Positions 52,607 through 60,936 are shown, counted from the first letter of the stretch. The stretch: DNA of 64,000 nt from Gemmatimonadota bacterium (GCA_003220795.1 QHTK01000043.1:30819-94818), one strand, 5' to 3'. The notes: generated from the letters alone by a model not told the origin. Program-made: numbers and translations.

Positions 52607-53776
52607 CTGACCCGGCTCAGCAAGCGGCTGTCCGCCCTGCCCAGCTACCCCATGGCCGAGATCCCCGCCCGCAAGCGGCGGCTGATCCAGGAGGGGGCAG
52701 ACGTGATCGACGTCGGAGCGGGAGACGCCGACTTGGCGCCGCCCCGCGCGGCGGTCGAGGCGCTGGCGCGCGCGGCCCGCGATCCCGCGATGAGCCGCTA
52801 CGCCTTCCAGCTCGGCCTCCCGGCGTTCCGCGAAGCGGCCGCCGCGTATCTCCAACGTCGCTTCGGCGTGAAGTGCGATCCCTTCACCGAGCTACACCCG
52901 CTGCTCGGCTCCAAAGAGGGGATCGCTCACCTCGCCATGGCCTTGCTCGACGTCGGCGACGTGGCGGTGGTGCCCGAGCCGGGGTACGCCGTGTACGAAG
53001 GCGGCACAGTGCTCGCGGGCGGGGAGTCGTACCGCTACGCGCTCACGCCGCGCACCGCGTTCCTGCTCGAGCTCGAGGAGGTCCCGGCGGAGGTGATCGG
53101 GCGGACGCGGCTCGTCTATTTGAACTATCCCAACAACCCTACGGCGGCTGTGGCGACGCGCGAGTATCTCGAGCGCACGGTCGCTTTCTGTCGGCGGCAC
53201 GGCATCGTGATCGCGTACGACAACCCGTACTGCGAGATCACGTACGACGGTTACGTCGCGCCCAGCATCTTCGAGATCCCCGGGGCATGGGACTGCGCGG
53301 TCGAGTTTCACTCGCTCTCGAAGACGTTCTGTATGACGGGGTGGCGGCTCGGTTGGGCGGCGGGGCGCGCGGAGCTCATCGCCGCCTTGGCGCGCGTCAA
53401 GAACTACGTCGACACGGGCGCGTTCCTCGCGGTGCAGGCGGCGGGCGCGGCCGTGCTGCCGCAGGCCGAACAGCTGGCCCGCGAGTACGTCGCGCGGTTC
53501 CGCGAGCGGCGGGACGCCATGCTGCCGGTGCTGCGCGCCCAGGGGTTCGAGCCCGAGACGCCGCGGGCCACGCTGTACTTGTGGGTGCCGCTCCCCGAAG
53601 GCCTCTCCTCGGCCACGTTCCAGCGCCGCGCACTCGAAGAGGAAGGCGTCGTGACCGTGCCGGGGAGCGGGTTCGGCGCGGGCGGCGAAGGGTTTTTCCG
53701 GATCGCGCTCACCGTGGCGACGCCGCGGCTCGTCGAAGCGGCGGAGCGTCTCGGAAAGGTGTTGGCCGCTGTTTGA
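52607..53776 (+). CDS. PLP-dependent aminotransferase, LL-diaminopimelate-aminotransferase-like
   Basis: 389 residues if read from CTG at 52607, 374 from ATG at 52652. The N-terminal RLSKRLSALPSYPMAEI is the conserved start of class I aminotransferases and would be lost from the ATG. AGAGGAGGG ends six nt before the CTG. PLP-binding Lys lies in SLSKTFCMTGWRLGWAAG; YLNYPNNPTAAV and YDNPYCEITYDG are typical. Probably forms amino acids from 2-oxo acids, dapL-like in lysine synthesis, but the substrate is uncertain. Confidence 0.9.
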   Translation: MTRLSKRLSALPSYPMAEIPARKRRLIQEGADVIDVGAGDADLAPPRAAVEALARAARDPAMSRYAFQLGLPAFREAAAAYLQRRFGVKCDPFTELHPLLGSKEGIAHLAMALLDVGDVAVVPEPGYAVYEGGTVLAGGESYRYALTPRTAFLLELEEVPAEVIGRTRLVYLNYPNNPTAAVATREYLERTVAFCRRHGIVIAYDNPYCEITYDGYVAPSIFEIPGAWDCAVEFHSLSKTFCMTGWRLGWAAGRAELIAALARVKNYVDTGAFLAVQAAGAAVLPQAEQLAREYVARFRERRDAMLPVLRAQGFEPETPRATLYLWVPLPEGLSSATFQRRALEEEGVVTVPGSGFGAGGEGFFRIALTVATPRLVEAAERLGKVLAAV

Positions 53777-53819
53777 GCCCCGGCAGGTCCCGCGCGCCAA
53801 GGCCCGCCTGACGTGGGTC

Positions 53820-54620
53820 GTGAGCCTCGTGCTGCACGGGGCGCTGGTCGCGCTCGCGGTCACCGGCGCGTGGCGCATCGACCGCTACCAGTCGCTCATC
53901 ACCATCATCCCGCCCGAGCCACCGCGCCGCACGGAGCTGCCGCCGTTCGGCGGCACCAAGCGCGGCAAGGGGCCGAGCGGCGGCCTGGGGCGCCCACCGG
54001 CGCCGGCGCCGGTCATCGACACGACCACTCCGCCGCCCGCACCGACGGTGGGCAAGCCGGACAGCGCGCTCGCCGCCAGCTCCGCCGCCATCGGCCCGCA
54101 TCTCGTCAGCCCGCCGCAAGTGGGCGACGGGCGGCTGTGGGTGCTGCCGCGTCCCGCGCTCCCGGGCGAAGTGGCCGACGCCCTGTACGGGGAGGAAGAG
54201 CACAAGGACTCGGTGGCGGTGCACCGGCTGCGCGCCATGGTCGACTCGCTGAACGTGATCATCGACCAGGAGCAGCGCGCGCGCCAGAAGCCGACGTGGA
54301 CCACCGAAGTGGCGGGGAAGACGATCGGCATCGATTCGCAGTACATCCACGTCGCCGGAATCAAGATCCCCACGGCGGTGCTCGCGCTGCTGCCGATCAC
54401 GCTGCCGCAAGGCAACTATGATGAACAACGGCGCGCGCGACAGCTCGAGGACATGCGCCAGGACCTGATGCAGGCCGCCCGCCGCACCGAGACGGTGCAG
54501 CTGTTCCGGCAGTACGTACGCGAGCTGCGGGCGCGCAAACAGGCGGAGCGGGACGCGCAGAAGCGGGCGAGGGGGGATACGACGACGACGAAGGCGGACA
54601 CCGTCAAGGCGGTGCCCTAG
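53820..54620 (+). CDS. Single-pass membrane protein with Pro-rich linker, unknown function
   Basis: 266 residues from GTG at 53820, though the open frame extends upstream to a CTG-TTT-GAG near 53772 and the true start may be earlier. An N-terminal membrane helix (VLHGALVALAVTGAW) and a Pro/Gly-rich linker recall a TonB-like or periplasmic protein. C-terminal half (residues about 140-260) has a conserved-looking RLRAMVDSLNVIID, KPTWTTEVAGKTIGID and a Lys/Arg/Glu-rich coil. No family recognised. Confidence 0.6.
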   Translation: MSLVLHGALVALAVTGAWRIDRYQSLITIIPPEPPRRTELPPFGGTKRGKGPSGGLGRPPAPAPVIDTTTPPPAPTVGKPDSALAASSAAIGPHLVSPPQVGDGRLWVLPRPALPGEVADALYGEEEHKDSVAVHRLRAMVDSLNVIIDQEQRARQKPTWTTEVAGKTIGIDSQYIHVAGIKIPTAVLALLPITLPQGNYDEQRRARQLEDMRQDLMQAARRTETVQLFRQYVRELRARKQAERDAQKRARGDTTTTKADTVKAVP

Positions 54621-54661
54621 CCCGGCCTCTCGCCGTCCCCGCTGCTTCGGAGTTCGGTCTC

Positions 54662-56869
54662 ATGGCCAACCCGCTACTCGCAGGACTTCTCGTTGCCGCT
54701 ACTCTCCTGCCACCCCACGGCCAGCAGGACACCGTTCCAACAGAACTGCGAGCCGCCGCCGCGGAACTCGAGTTGGGGCGGGTCGATGAGGCCATCAAAC
54801 TCGCGGAGCGGTACACGCTGCGGCATGGGCGTGACCCCCGCGGGTTCATGATCTTGGGTGACGCGCACGCCGCTCACATGCCCACCGGTCGCTTCCGAGC
54901 ACTAGAGTCATATCGGCAAGCGAAACAGCTTCTGCCCCACGATCCAGAGCCACCTTATCGCATCGCTCTCATGGGTCTGTGGCTCGGCGGCGATGACGGC
55001 GAGCGGATCGCCCGCGAAGGCTTGGAGCGGGTGATCGAGCTCGACCCGCTTTACAGAGATGCCTGGGACCAGTGGCTTACGTTGTACCGGAACGCGGGCG
55101 GTCGGCGGAAGATGATCGAGCGACTGCAAGCGAACACCACCGACCCCGTGGTGCAGTTGCGCATCGCGCAGTTGCTGATCGAGGAGGAGCGGTACGCGGA
55201 TGCTGACCACCTTCTCGATATCGGACTCACGCAAGACTCTACCGGCCCCGGCTGGAACGCGCTGCGGGCGGAGAGCGCGCTCGAGGCAGGCGACACACTG
55301 GCTGGGATCGTGTTCTACGACCGGGCGCTGCGGTATGCTGTGCGGGATTCCGCAAATGTGCTGTGGCGCCAGGTCGTTGGCATCGCTACGCCGAGCGAGC
55401 TCCGTGCGTGGTGGGCCGGCGTTCCACCCGAGGCGAAGGGCACCTGGCTCGAGAGCTTCTGGGCACGGCGAAACCCCAACCTGTTCGCGAGCACCAACCA
55501 CCGGATCGTGGAGCACTTTTCGAGGCTGCGGTATGCCCGCAAGCACTACCCGCTGCTCCATCCCCTCGTCTCATACCACCGCAGTAGTGTGGCCCGCACT
55601 CTCAACCTCGAGCCGGCGCAAGGGGAGCGCGAGTTCCACTTGCGGTGCGAAGTGTTCAAGGCGCTCCCGCCCTACTACTCGGGTGGACGCGTCCCGTTGC
55701 CTGGCGTGAGCAGTGTGCGAGACCGTGCTCGCGTCGCCACGGATCCTGCGGCCCATCTCACCACTGAGGAGAAGGAGAGCATGCCGAGGAACACTCGGCG
55801 CGGGCTTGAGGCGATGGGGGTGGTGCTCTCACCCACGCTGTTTGTTCCCTTGGGGATGGATCTGCGGGGCGCGGACACTATGGCGGCGCGTGTGGGCTAC
55901 AACCTCGCTACAGGGTTGGACGACCGCGGAATCATGTACCTGCGCTTCGGGCCACCGGACGCGTCGAGGTTGGGTGGCGACAACACGGTCGACCCGCAGT
56001 GCAACACTGACGAGCTGGAGCGGTGGCGGTACGCCGAGTGGGGAGAGGTGCGCTTCGTCAGGCCGAGCGCGTTCTCCAAGGGACTGCGCACCACGCCGGA
56101 GATGGTCTTCCGGCCGATGAACCAGGACCAGTTCGCGTCCATGCAGCTCGGGTTGACGCGCGACGCCTCTTCCGAAATCGCCGCCCTCGAGTTCGGCCTC
56201 TGGACGGCGCAGTTCCGGAACCGGCAGGGGGCGGCGACGACGGATCTCGTAATCGTCTCGACGAGTGGGGCCCTCGCGGCGGCGCTAGTCGGTGATGTCG
56301 GGGGCGAGCAGGCATCTGGTGAGAGCAACGCCGGGAGCGTCACCTTGGCGGCGGCTCCCGGACGATACGTGCTGCTTGCCCACGCCCGCGAGGGCGACAC
56401 CTTGGGTCGTCAGGAGCTCGGGCTCACGCTGCGGTCCTTCCACGCCGGCCCCGCCATCAGCGACCTCCTGCTGGCGAAGGCTTGGCGCGGCGACACGCTC
56501 ATCAGTCGGTCTGCGATGCTCGAACACCTGCAGCGGGGCCTGACCTTTGCGGCGGAAGACACGGTCCGAGTCTATGCTGAGGTGTACGGGCTGCGCGTCA
56601 GCGCCGAGCGAGTGAGTTACCACGTGACCTATCGGATTCTGCGGAGCGACGACCTCCAGCGAGACATCGCCAGGGAAGATTGGCCGGGAGCGATCGGCCT
56701 CGAATTCGATCGCGCCTCAGGCGGGGCGGAGGGACGATCGGTGACGGAGATGCTGGACCTCTCGCCGCAGCAGATTCCGCGCGGCAGCTATCTGTTGCGG
56801 GTTCAGGTATGGGATAACGCGGCCGCGGCGCAGATTGGACGAGCGACGGTTGCCTTCCGGGTTCGATAG
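54662..56869 (+). CDS. Exported GWxTD-like protein with TPR repeats
   Basis: 735 residues. Signal peptide (LLAGLLVAATLLPPHGQ) then TPR-like repeats (about 25-200: DEAIKLAERYTLRHGRDPRG and similar). The middle (about 230-460) carries conserved aromatic and Arg motifs (ESFWARRNPNLFASTNHRIV; RGIMYLRFGPPDASR-like text GIMYLRFGPPD), as in GWxTD proteins frequent in Gemmatimonadota and Bacteroidota-related bacteria. A beta-rich C-terminus ends QVWDNAAAAQIGRATVAF. Codon use looks slightly less GC-extreme than neighbours. Function unknown. Confidence 0.65.
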   Translation: MANPLLAGLLVAATLLPPHGQQDTVPTELRAAAAELELGRVDEAIKLAERYTLRHGRDPRGFMILGDAHAAHMPTGRFRALESYRQAKQLLPHDPEPPYRIALMGLWLGGDDGERIAREGLERVIELDPLYRDAWDQWLTLYRNAGGRRKMIERLQANTTDPVVQLRIAQLLIEEERYADADHLLDIGLTQDSTGPGWNALRAESALEAGDTLAGIVFYDRALRYAVRDSANVLWRQVVGIATPSELRAWWAGVPPEAKGTWLESFWARRNPNLFASTNHRIVEHFSRLRYARKHYPLLHPLVSYHRSSVARTLNLEPAQGEREFHLRCEVFKALPPYYSGGRVPLPGVSSVRDRARVATDPAAHLTTEEKESMPRNTRRGLEAMGVVLSPTLFVPLGMDLRGADTMAARVGYNLATGLDDRGIMYLRFGPPDASRLGGDNTVDPQCNTDELERWRYAEWGEVRFVRPSAFSKGLRTTPEMVFRPMNQDQFASMQLGLTRDASSEIAALEFGLWTAQFRNRQGAATTDLVIVSTSGALAAALVGDVGGEQASGESNAGSVTLAAAPGRYVLLAHAREGDTLGRQELGLTLRSFHAGPAISDLLLAKAWRGDTLISRSAMLEHLQRGLTFAAEDTVRVYAEVYGLRVSAERVSYHVTYRILRSDDLQRDIAREDWPGAIGLEFDRASGGAEGRSVTEMLDLSPQQIPRGSYLLRVQVWDNAAAAQIGRATVAFRVR

Positions 56870-56882
56870 ATGGTGTCCCCAG

Positions 56883-56900
56883 CACAGGCTTTAGCCTGTG
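56883..56900. terminator. Hairpin between convergent genes
   Basis: CACAGGC-TTTA-GCCTGTG, 7-bp stem. It lies between the plus-strand GWxTD-like gene and the minus-strand gltX and includes the gltX stop codon. Likely a bidirectional terminator or a copy of a short palindromic repeat (see 52547). Confidence 0.6.
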
Positions 56901-58180
56901 GACTCGGTGACCGCCGCCTGCAGCCTCTTCAGCGCAGCCTCTTTCCCTACCACATACAACAGCTCGTTCACCGGCTCCGACACCGTCCCACCCGTGAGCG
57001 CGATGCGGATCGGCTGGAAGATCTTCCCGGCAGCGACAGCCTTTTCGTCTGCCAGGGCACGTAGCGTCTTCTCGAGCGCTTCCGGCGTCCAATCAGTCTT
57101 GCGGAGGACGGCGACACTCGCCTCGAGCGACGCCTTGTAACCCGCCGGATCCTTGGCGATCTCCTTTTTCGCTTTGTCGTCGAACGCGACGAATTTCGCG
57201 TCGAGCCGCACGGCCACCTGCTTCGCCACGTCGAGCGTGGTGCGCGAGCGGGTCTTCACGCCGGCGATCGCTTTCAGGACGGCGTCCTTGTTGCCGTTCA
57301 GGCCGAGCTGCGCGAGCTGGGGCGACACCAGGGGATACAACTCCTCGGCCGTCGCCATCGAGAGGTACTGCCCGTTCATCCACTCGAGCTTCGTCATGTC
57401 GAAGATGGCGGGTTTTTTCTGGATGCCCTCGAAGGCGAACAGCTGCACCATCTCATCCAGCTTCATGATCTCCCGGTCGCCGCCGGGGCTCCAGCCGAGC
57501 AGCGCCAGGAAGTTGCGCATCGCGGCGGGGAGGATCCCCATGTGCTGGTAGTCGCCCACCGCGGTAGCGCCGTGGCGCTTGGAGAGTTTCTTGCCGTCCG
57601 GGCCGTGGATCATCGGCACGTGACCGAACACGGGGAGGGCGGCGCCGAGCGCGCGGTACAACGCGATCTGCTTGGGAGTGTTCGAGATGTGGTCGTCGCC
57701 GCGCAGCACGTGGGTAATCGCCATGTCGACGTCGTCCACCACCACGGCAAAGTTGTAGATCGGCGTGCGGTCCGAGCGCAGGATGACGAAGTCCTTGATG
57801 TCCTCCCCCTGAAACGAAATCGGGCCGTGCACGGCGTCGTCCCAGGCGATCTCGCCCGGCGGCAGGCGGAAGCGGATGGCACCGTCCTCCAGATACGCCT
57901 GCCCGGCGGCGAGGAGCTTATCTGCCACCTCCTGGTGCCGCTGCACCCGCGCGCCCTGGAACACGGGCTCCTCATCCCAGTCGAGGCCGAGCCAACTGAG
58001 GCCGTCGAGGATCACGCGGGTGTGCTCGTCGGTCGAGCGCTGCTTGTCGGTGTCCTCGATGCGCAGCAGGAACTTGCCGCCCACGTGGCGTGCGTACAGC
58101 CAATTGAACAGTGCGGTGCGGGCGCCACCCACGTGCAGGTAGCCCGTGGGCGAAGGGGCGAAGCGGACGCGCGTGGACAT
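56891..58180 (-). CDS. gltX: Glutamyl-tRNA synthetase
   Basis: 429 residues. RFAPSPTGYLHVGGARTAL holds the HIGH-equivalent (HVGG) and KKLSKRHGA the KMSKS-equivalent. RIEDTDKQRST, LDWDE and VDDVDMAITHVLRGDDH are class I GluRS features. No zinc Cys motif is seen. In an organism lacking a canonical GlnRS it may be non-discriminating; tRNA-Gln is at 33544. Start ATG at 58178-58180. Confidence 0.97.
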   Translation of the reverse strand: MSTRVRFAPSPTGYLHVGGARTALFNWLYARHVGGKFLLRIEDTDKQRSTDEHTRVILDGLSWLGLDWDEEPVFQGARVQRHQEVADKLLAAGQAYLEDGAIRFRLPPGEIAWDDAVHGPISFQGEDIKDFVILRSDRTPIYNFAVVVDDVDMAITHVLRGDDHISNTPKQIALYRALGAALPVFGHVPMIHGPDGKKLSKRHGATAVGDYQHMGILPAAMRNFLALLGWSPGGDREIMKLDEMVQLFAFEGIQKKPAIFDMTKLEWMNGQYLSMATAEELYPLVSPQLAQLGLNGNKDAVLKAIAGVKTRSRTTLDVAKQVAVRLDAKFVAFDDKAKKEIAKDPAGYKASLEASVAVLRKTDWTPEALEKTLRALADEKAVAAGKIFQPIRIALTGGTVSEPVNELLYVVGKEAALKRLQAAVTESTG

Positions 58181-58192
58181 GGTGACGAGGTA

Positions 58193-58283
58193 CGGAGAGG
58201 GGGGGATTCGAACCCCCGATAAGGCTTTTAGGCCCTATAACGGTTTAGCAAACCGCCGCCTTCAGCCACTCGGCCACCTCTCC
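58193..58283 (-). tRNA. tRNA-Ser (anticodon GCT)
   Basis: On the minus strand the 5' GGAGAGG pairs with CCTCTCC at the 3' end. There is a long variable arm (GGGCCTAAAAGCC), as in serine tRNAs, and the anticodon stem CGGT/ACCG encloses the loop TTGCTAA, anticodon GCT. Its 5' side faces an integrase gene 110 bp away. Confidence 0.96.
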
Positions 58284-58393
58284 AACGAAACGAGAACCTC
58301 GCGAGTCGCAACGGGTTGTGCAACCCCCTGCCGGAGTCGCTGCCTCCCGTGGCGGCCTGACTGGTGGCAAAATTGGTGGCACACGCGTACCGA

Positions 58394-59614
58394 TCAGCCT
58401 TGCTTGAACCCCTGCCGCGCGAGCTCCGCCTGCGCACCGGCCTCTCGATCGGCGGCGCCGGACAGACTCGCAGCCACCCGCGCGGCGTCCGCCGCGAAAT
58501 AATTCTCCGGCGCGTGCTTCATGTAGCGCAATGCCATCACGGGCGTCGAGTGCCCAAGCAGCCGCTGGATGCGGACGATGGGAATGCCTGCCTGTGCGCA
58601 ATGCACGCCGAATGTATGCCGGAGGTCGTGGATCCGGATGTCGTCCAGGCCAGCTTGGCGGCAGGCGCGCTGGAAGACGCGTTGCGCCAGCTGATAAGAG
58701 CCGAACGGGTGAGGAAACACGGGGTCCGCGGGTCCGCCTGGGTAGCGCGTCCGATGTTCGGCTAACAGGCGCGCCAGCGGCACCGCGATGGGTACCACGC
58801 GCGCGCTCGCCGATGTCTTGAGCCGGCGGCTTCGGTCGTGCACCGTGATCACCTGATCCGACAAGCGAACGTCGCTCCAGCACAGCCCCTGCGCTTCGCC
58901 GACACGCAGCCCCGTGTAAACGAGGGTCGCGAATAGTGGCCACCATGCGCGAGGAATGGCGGCTTCCAGCTGTTTCAGCTCCGCGGCGTCGAGCCAACGC
59001 TCCCGGCCGGCGGATTCGCGTTCGCGAGGTACGGCAGGGCGGCGCACATCGATCTCCTGTTCCTGCTCGCACCAGGTGAGGAATGCGCCCACGGCGCAGA
59101 GGTCTCGATTGACAGTCGCGCCGCCCGCGCCTTCGCGACGACGCTGTGACCGGAAATCGGCGAGGAAGCCCTTCGTCATGTCGGCAAGCGTCGCCTCGCG
59201 ACCCCGAGGAAGCAGCGCGACCACCCGTGTCCAACTCACTTTGTACCGCTGAGTTGTCTTGGGAGCGTAAGCCCGTCTGGTTTTTGAGCTCAGGGTCGCA
59301 GGATCGTCGAGCCACGCAAACCATTGGTCGAGTAGCGGCCCGAGAGTCGGACTGGCAACTGCTGCGAGACGGTGCTGCAGCGCCGCTGGGTTCCGCACGT
59401 AGTCTTCGTGGACGTCGGCGAGGCGAAGCTTTCCCTCGGCGAGAAGGCGTAGCACATCCAACCGCCCTGCATCCTTTAGGCCGTGCAGGGTCCGCTGCAT
59501 CGCCTCAGCGAGCTTCTTGCTGGAAGAGCCCGTTGAGAGCTTCAAGCGTGGCAGGCCTTGCCACCGGATCTCGATCACGTACCGGCTGCTTTCTGGCCGC
59601 TTGTAAACGCTCAA
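58394..59614 (-). CDS. Tyrosine-recombinase integrase
   Basis: 406 residues from TTG at 59612-59614 (preceded by GGAGGGG and overlapping the HTH-gene stop as TTGA). N-terminal SAM-like core-binding domain (about 90-185) and C-terminal catalytic domain with Arg237 (TGLRVGEAQG), Lys266, His329-x-x-Arg332 (HDLRH), His355 (LLGHS) and Tyr364. All six catalytic residues present, so probably active. The 3' end of the gene points towards tRNA-Ser, 110 bp away, as in genomic islands. Direct TGGTGGCA repeats lie at about 58361-58379. Confidence 0.95.
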   Translation of the reverse strand: MSVYKRPESSRYVIEIRWQGLPRLKLSTGSSSKKLAEAMQRTLHGLKDAGRLDVLRLLAEGKLRLADVHEDYVRNPAALQHRLAAVASPTLGPLLDQWFAWLDDPATLSSKTRRAYAPKTTQRYKVSWTRVVALLPRGREATLADMTKGFLADFRSQRRREGAGGATVNRDLCAVGAFLTWCEQEQEIDVRRPAVPRERESAGRERWLDAAELKQLEAAIPRAWWPLFATLVYTGLRVGEAQGLCWSDVRLSDQVITVHDRSRRLKTSASARVVPIAVPLARLLAEHRTRYPGGPADPVFPHPFGSYQLAQRVFQRACRQAGLDDIRIHDLRHTFGVHCAQAGIPIVRIQRLLGHSTPVMALRYMKHAPENYFAADAARVAASLSGAADREAGAQAELARQGFKQG

Positions 59615-59877
59615 GTACCCCTCCTCCGCTCATCAATTAACGCCTGGATGTCCGCGTGACGCCAGCGCAAGGTATGGGGAGTGATCTGTATCGCCAGATG
59701 GCCAACGACCTCGTAGACTCGCTTTCTCGGCAGTTGGAGGACATGCCCGACGTCCGCCGCCGTCATCAACGGCTCGATCTCAGCGGCGTCGGCTGAGGCC
59801 GACGGGACGGGCAGCGTGTCGCGCGCGCTGTCGGGGCGGAAGCGACTCAGGTTGCCTGCGGCGCGACGCTCGATCAT
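59611..59877 (-). CDS. Excisionase-like HTH protein
   Basis: 88 residues from ATG at 59875-59877, which shares its first bases with the stop of a leader ORF. The C-terminal 55 residues (LMTAADVGHVLQLPRKRVYEV, shortened; then HTLRWRHADIQALIDERR) are a MerR/HTH_17-type helix-turn-helix as in excisionases and AlpA-like regulators. The N-terminal part is disordered. The frame can be extended to 59943 (GTG), but a separate leader ORF with a good ribosome-binding site occupies that stretch. Likely directs excision or regulates the integrase. Confidence 0.75.
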   Translation of the reverse strand: MIERRAAGNLSRFRPDSARDTLPVPSASADAAEIEPLMTAADVGHVLQLPRKRVYEVVGHLAIQITPHTLRWRHADIQALIDERRRGT

Positions 59878-59924
59878 GTGGCCCTCGCGGGAGTGCTGGG
59901 GCGGGGGAGCAGGATGGCACTCAT
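59874..59924 (-). CDS. Leader ORF, 16 codons, coupled to the excisionase-like gene
   Basis: ATG at 59922-59924 with TAGGAGG five nt upstream; product MSAILLPRPSTPARAT; its TGA overlaps the ATG of the excisionase-like gene (ACATGA). Too short to have a known fold. Translational coupling of the downstream gene is the probable role. Confidence 0.55.
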   Translation of the reverse strand: MSAILLPRPSTPARAT

Positions 59925-59996
59925 CGTGGCCTCCTACAGACACCTACCTTCAATCGCGGCTAAGCGTTCTCGCCGCGGAGGCGAACACAGGGCCTC

Positions 59997-60010
59997 CTAC
60001 TTATAAGTAG
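59997..60010. promoter_or_regulatory. 14-bp perfect palindrome, candidate operator
   Basis: CTACTTATAAGTAG, about 73-86 nt upstream of the leader ORF start. AT-rich core within GC-rich DNA; suggests a repressor site for the integrase operon. No protein is assigned. Confidence 0.5.
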
Positions 60011-60140
60011 TCCCGAATTGGGGGAAGCGTGTCCTCGGTGAGAGTGTTGGGATCAACGGCGCGTCAACCTTGCGAGGTTCGAGAGTTCGGGTCGAGGGGC
60101 CTCATCCCCTTGAGCGCCCGCGCGGGCGCGAATGGGGGTC

Positions 60141-60192
60141 TGGCGAGATATCGTTGTGCACGTGCACCGGCACGTGCACCGATATCTTGCCA
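60141..60192. repeat. 52-bp interrupted palindrome
   Basis: Reading inward, the arms are TGGC, one mismatch, AGATATCG, a TT bulge in the left arm only, then GTGCACGTGC; the loop is ACCG. That is 22 paired bases. No T-tract follows. Could be an operator, a recombination or replication site, or an RNA hairpin. Confidence 0.8.
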
Positions 60193-60267
60193 CTTGCTTG
60201 CACAAGCGAAATCAGCAAGTGCTCTGGTGCAGGAGCCAGCCATCAGCGCAGGGAGCGGGCCGCGCCG

Positions 60268-60567
60268 TCAGGCCACGCGCGCTCCCCGCTCAGTCGTGAA
60301 GCGCACTCGCACGCCCGCCCGGGCGAGCATGTCGACCAGGGCGTCGATGCTGAAGCGATGGAAGCGCCCCCGCACGAGATCGTTCACGCGAGGTTGGCTC
60401 ACGCCCAAGAGCTTCGCCGCCCGGCCTTGGGTGAGCCGGCGGCGCGCAATGAGTCGCTCGAGCGCCAGCATGAGCTCGGCCCGGACGCGGAGGTGCTCGG
60501 CCTCCACGGGGGAAAACCCCAGGTCGCGGAAGATGTTGGGCGAGCCCTTCGTGATCTTGATCGCCAT
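60268..60567 (-). CDS. higA: HigA-type XRE-family antitoxin
   Basis: 99 residues. The central HTH is RLTQGRAAKLLGVSQPRVNDL, shortened to RLTQGRAAKLLGVSQPRVND, followed by the usual helix (FSIDALVDMLARAGVRVRF). N-terminal flexible part. Order toxin then antitoxin and the DUF891-type partner make a HigBA pair. It should bind the palindrome upstream of the toxin gene and neutralise HigB. Confidence 0.85.
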   Translation of the reverse strand: MAIKITKGSPNIFRDLGFSPVEAEHLRVRAELMLALERLIARRRLTQGRAAKLLGVSQPRVNDLVRGRFHRFSIDALVDMLARAGVRVRFTTERGARVA

Positions 60568-60576
60568 CGTTCCCTC

Positions 60577-60912
60577 CTATTCCCGGGCGCGTCGCCGGAG
60601 TAGCTCCTTGAGCCGGGCCTGCGCTAGGTCCACATCCAGTTTGGGCGTGCTCTGGCGCTTCTTCGCGAAAGCGTGCAGCACGTAGACCGCTTCGGGCCGC
60701 GTCGCCAGGTACAGCACCCGATACTCGCCGTCCGCGTGGATCCGGATCTCCCGCACGCCGGCGCCGACCCTCGTCATCGGCTTCCAATCGCTGGGCTGGT
60801 GGCCGGCCTGCACTCGATACAGCTGGTACCCAGCCTCCCGGCGGGCATTGGGAGGAAAGGCGCGCATGACGGCACGGGCGTTCCCCAGCCAGCGGACGCG
60901 CTTGAGCGCCAT
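60577..60912 (-). CDS. higB: HigB/RelE-like toxin (phage-derived Gp49-like, DUF891)
   Basis: 111 residues. VRWLGNARAVMRAFPPNARR, MTRVGAGVREIRI, GEYRVLYLATRPEAVYVLHAFAKK split as GEYRVLYLATR and AVYVLHAFAKKRQSTP, all typical of the family of ribosome-dependent mRNA interferases. Ends nine nt before the antitoxin gene. ATG at 60910-60912 lies next to a palindrome and has no Shine-Dalgarno. Confidence 0.88.
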   Translation of the reverse strand: MALKRVRWLGNARAVMRAFPPNARREAGYQLYRVQAGHQPSDWKPMTRVGAGVREIRIHADGEYRVLYLATRPEAVYVLHAFAKKRQSTPKLDVDLAQARLKELLRRRARE

Positions 60913-60920
60913 AGGGAAAT

Positions 60921-60936
60921 ATATCCGTTTGGATAT
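60921..60936. promoter_or_regulatory. 16-bp perfect palindrome upstream of the toxin gene, candidate HigA operator
   Basis: ATATCC-GTTT-GGATAT: 6-bp arms and a 4-bp spacer, ending 8 bp before the toxin ATG. The AT-rich arms could form or overlap the -10 box. Autorepression by the HigBA complex is the usual mode in such modules. Confidence 0.65.

Larger units (their letters stand above)
59944..60267. other. Control region between integrase and toxin-antitoxin modules
   Basis: No gene. Holds a 14-bp palindrome, CTACTTATAAGTAG (59997-60010), upstream of the leader ORF, and the large imperfect palindrome at 60141-60192. A second inverted repeat, CACTTGCT/AGCAAGTG, follows at about 60191-60221. 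Confidence 0.6.

Noticed and set aside
58284..58393. Possible tRNA-derived attachment-site copy between tRNA-Ser and the integrase
   Set aside because: Only a short direct repeat TGGTGGCA (twice) is seen; it does not match the tRNA, so it is not called as att.
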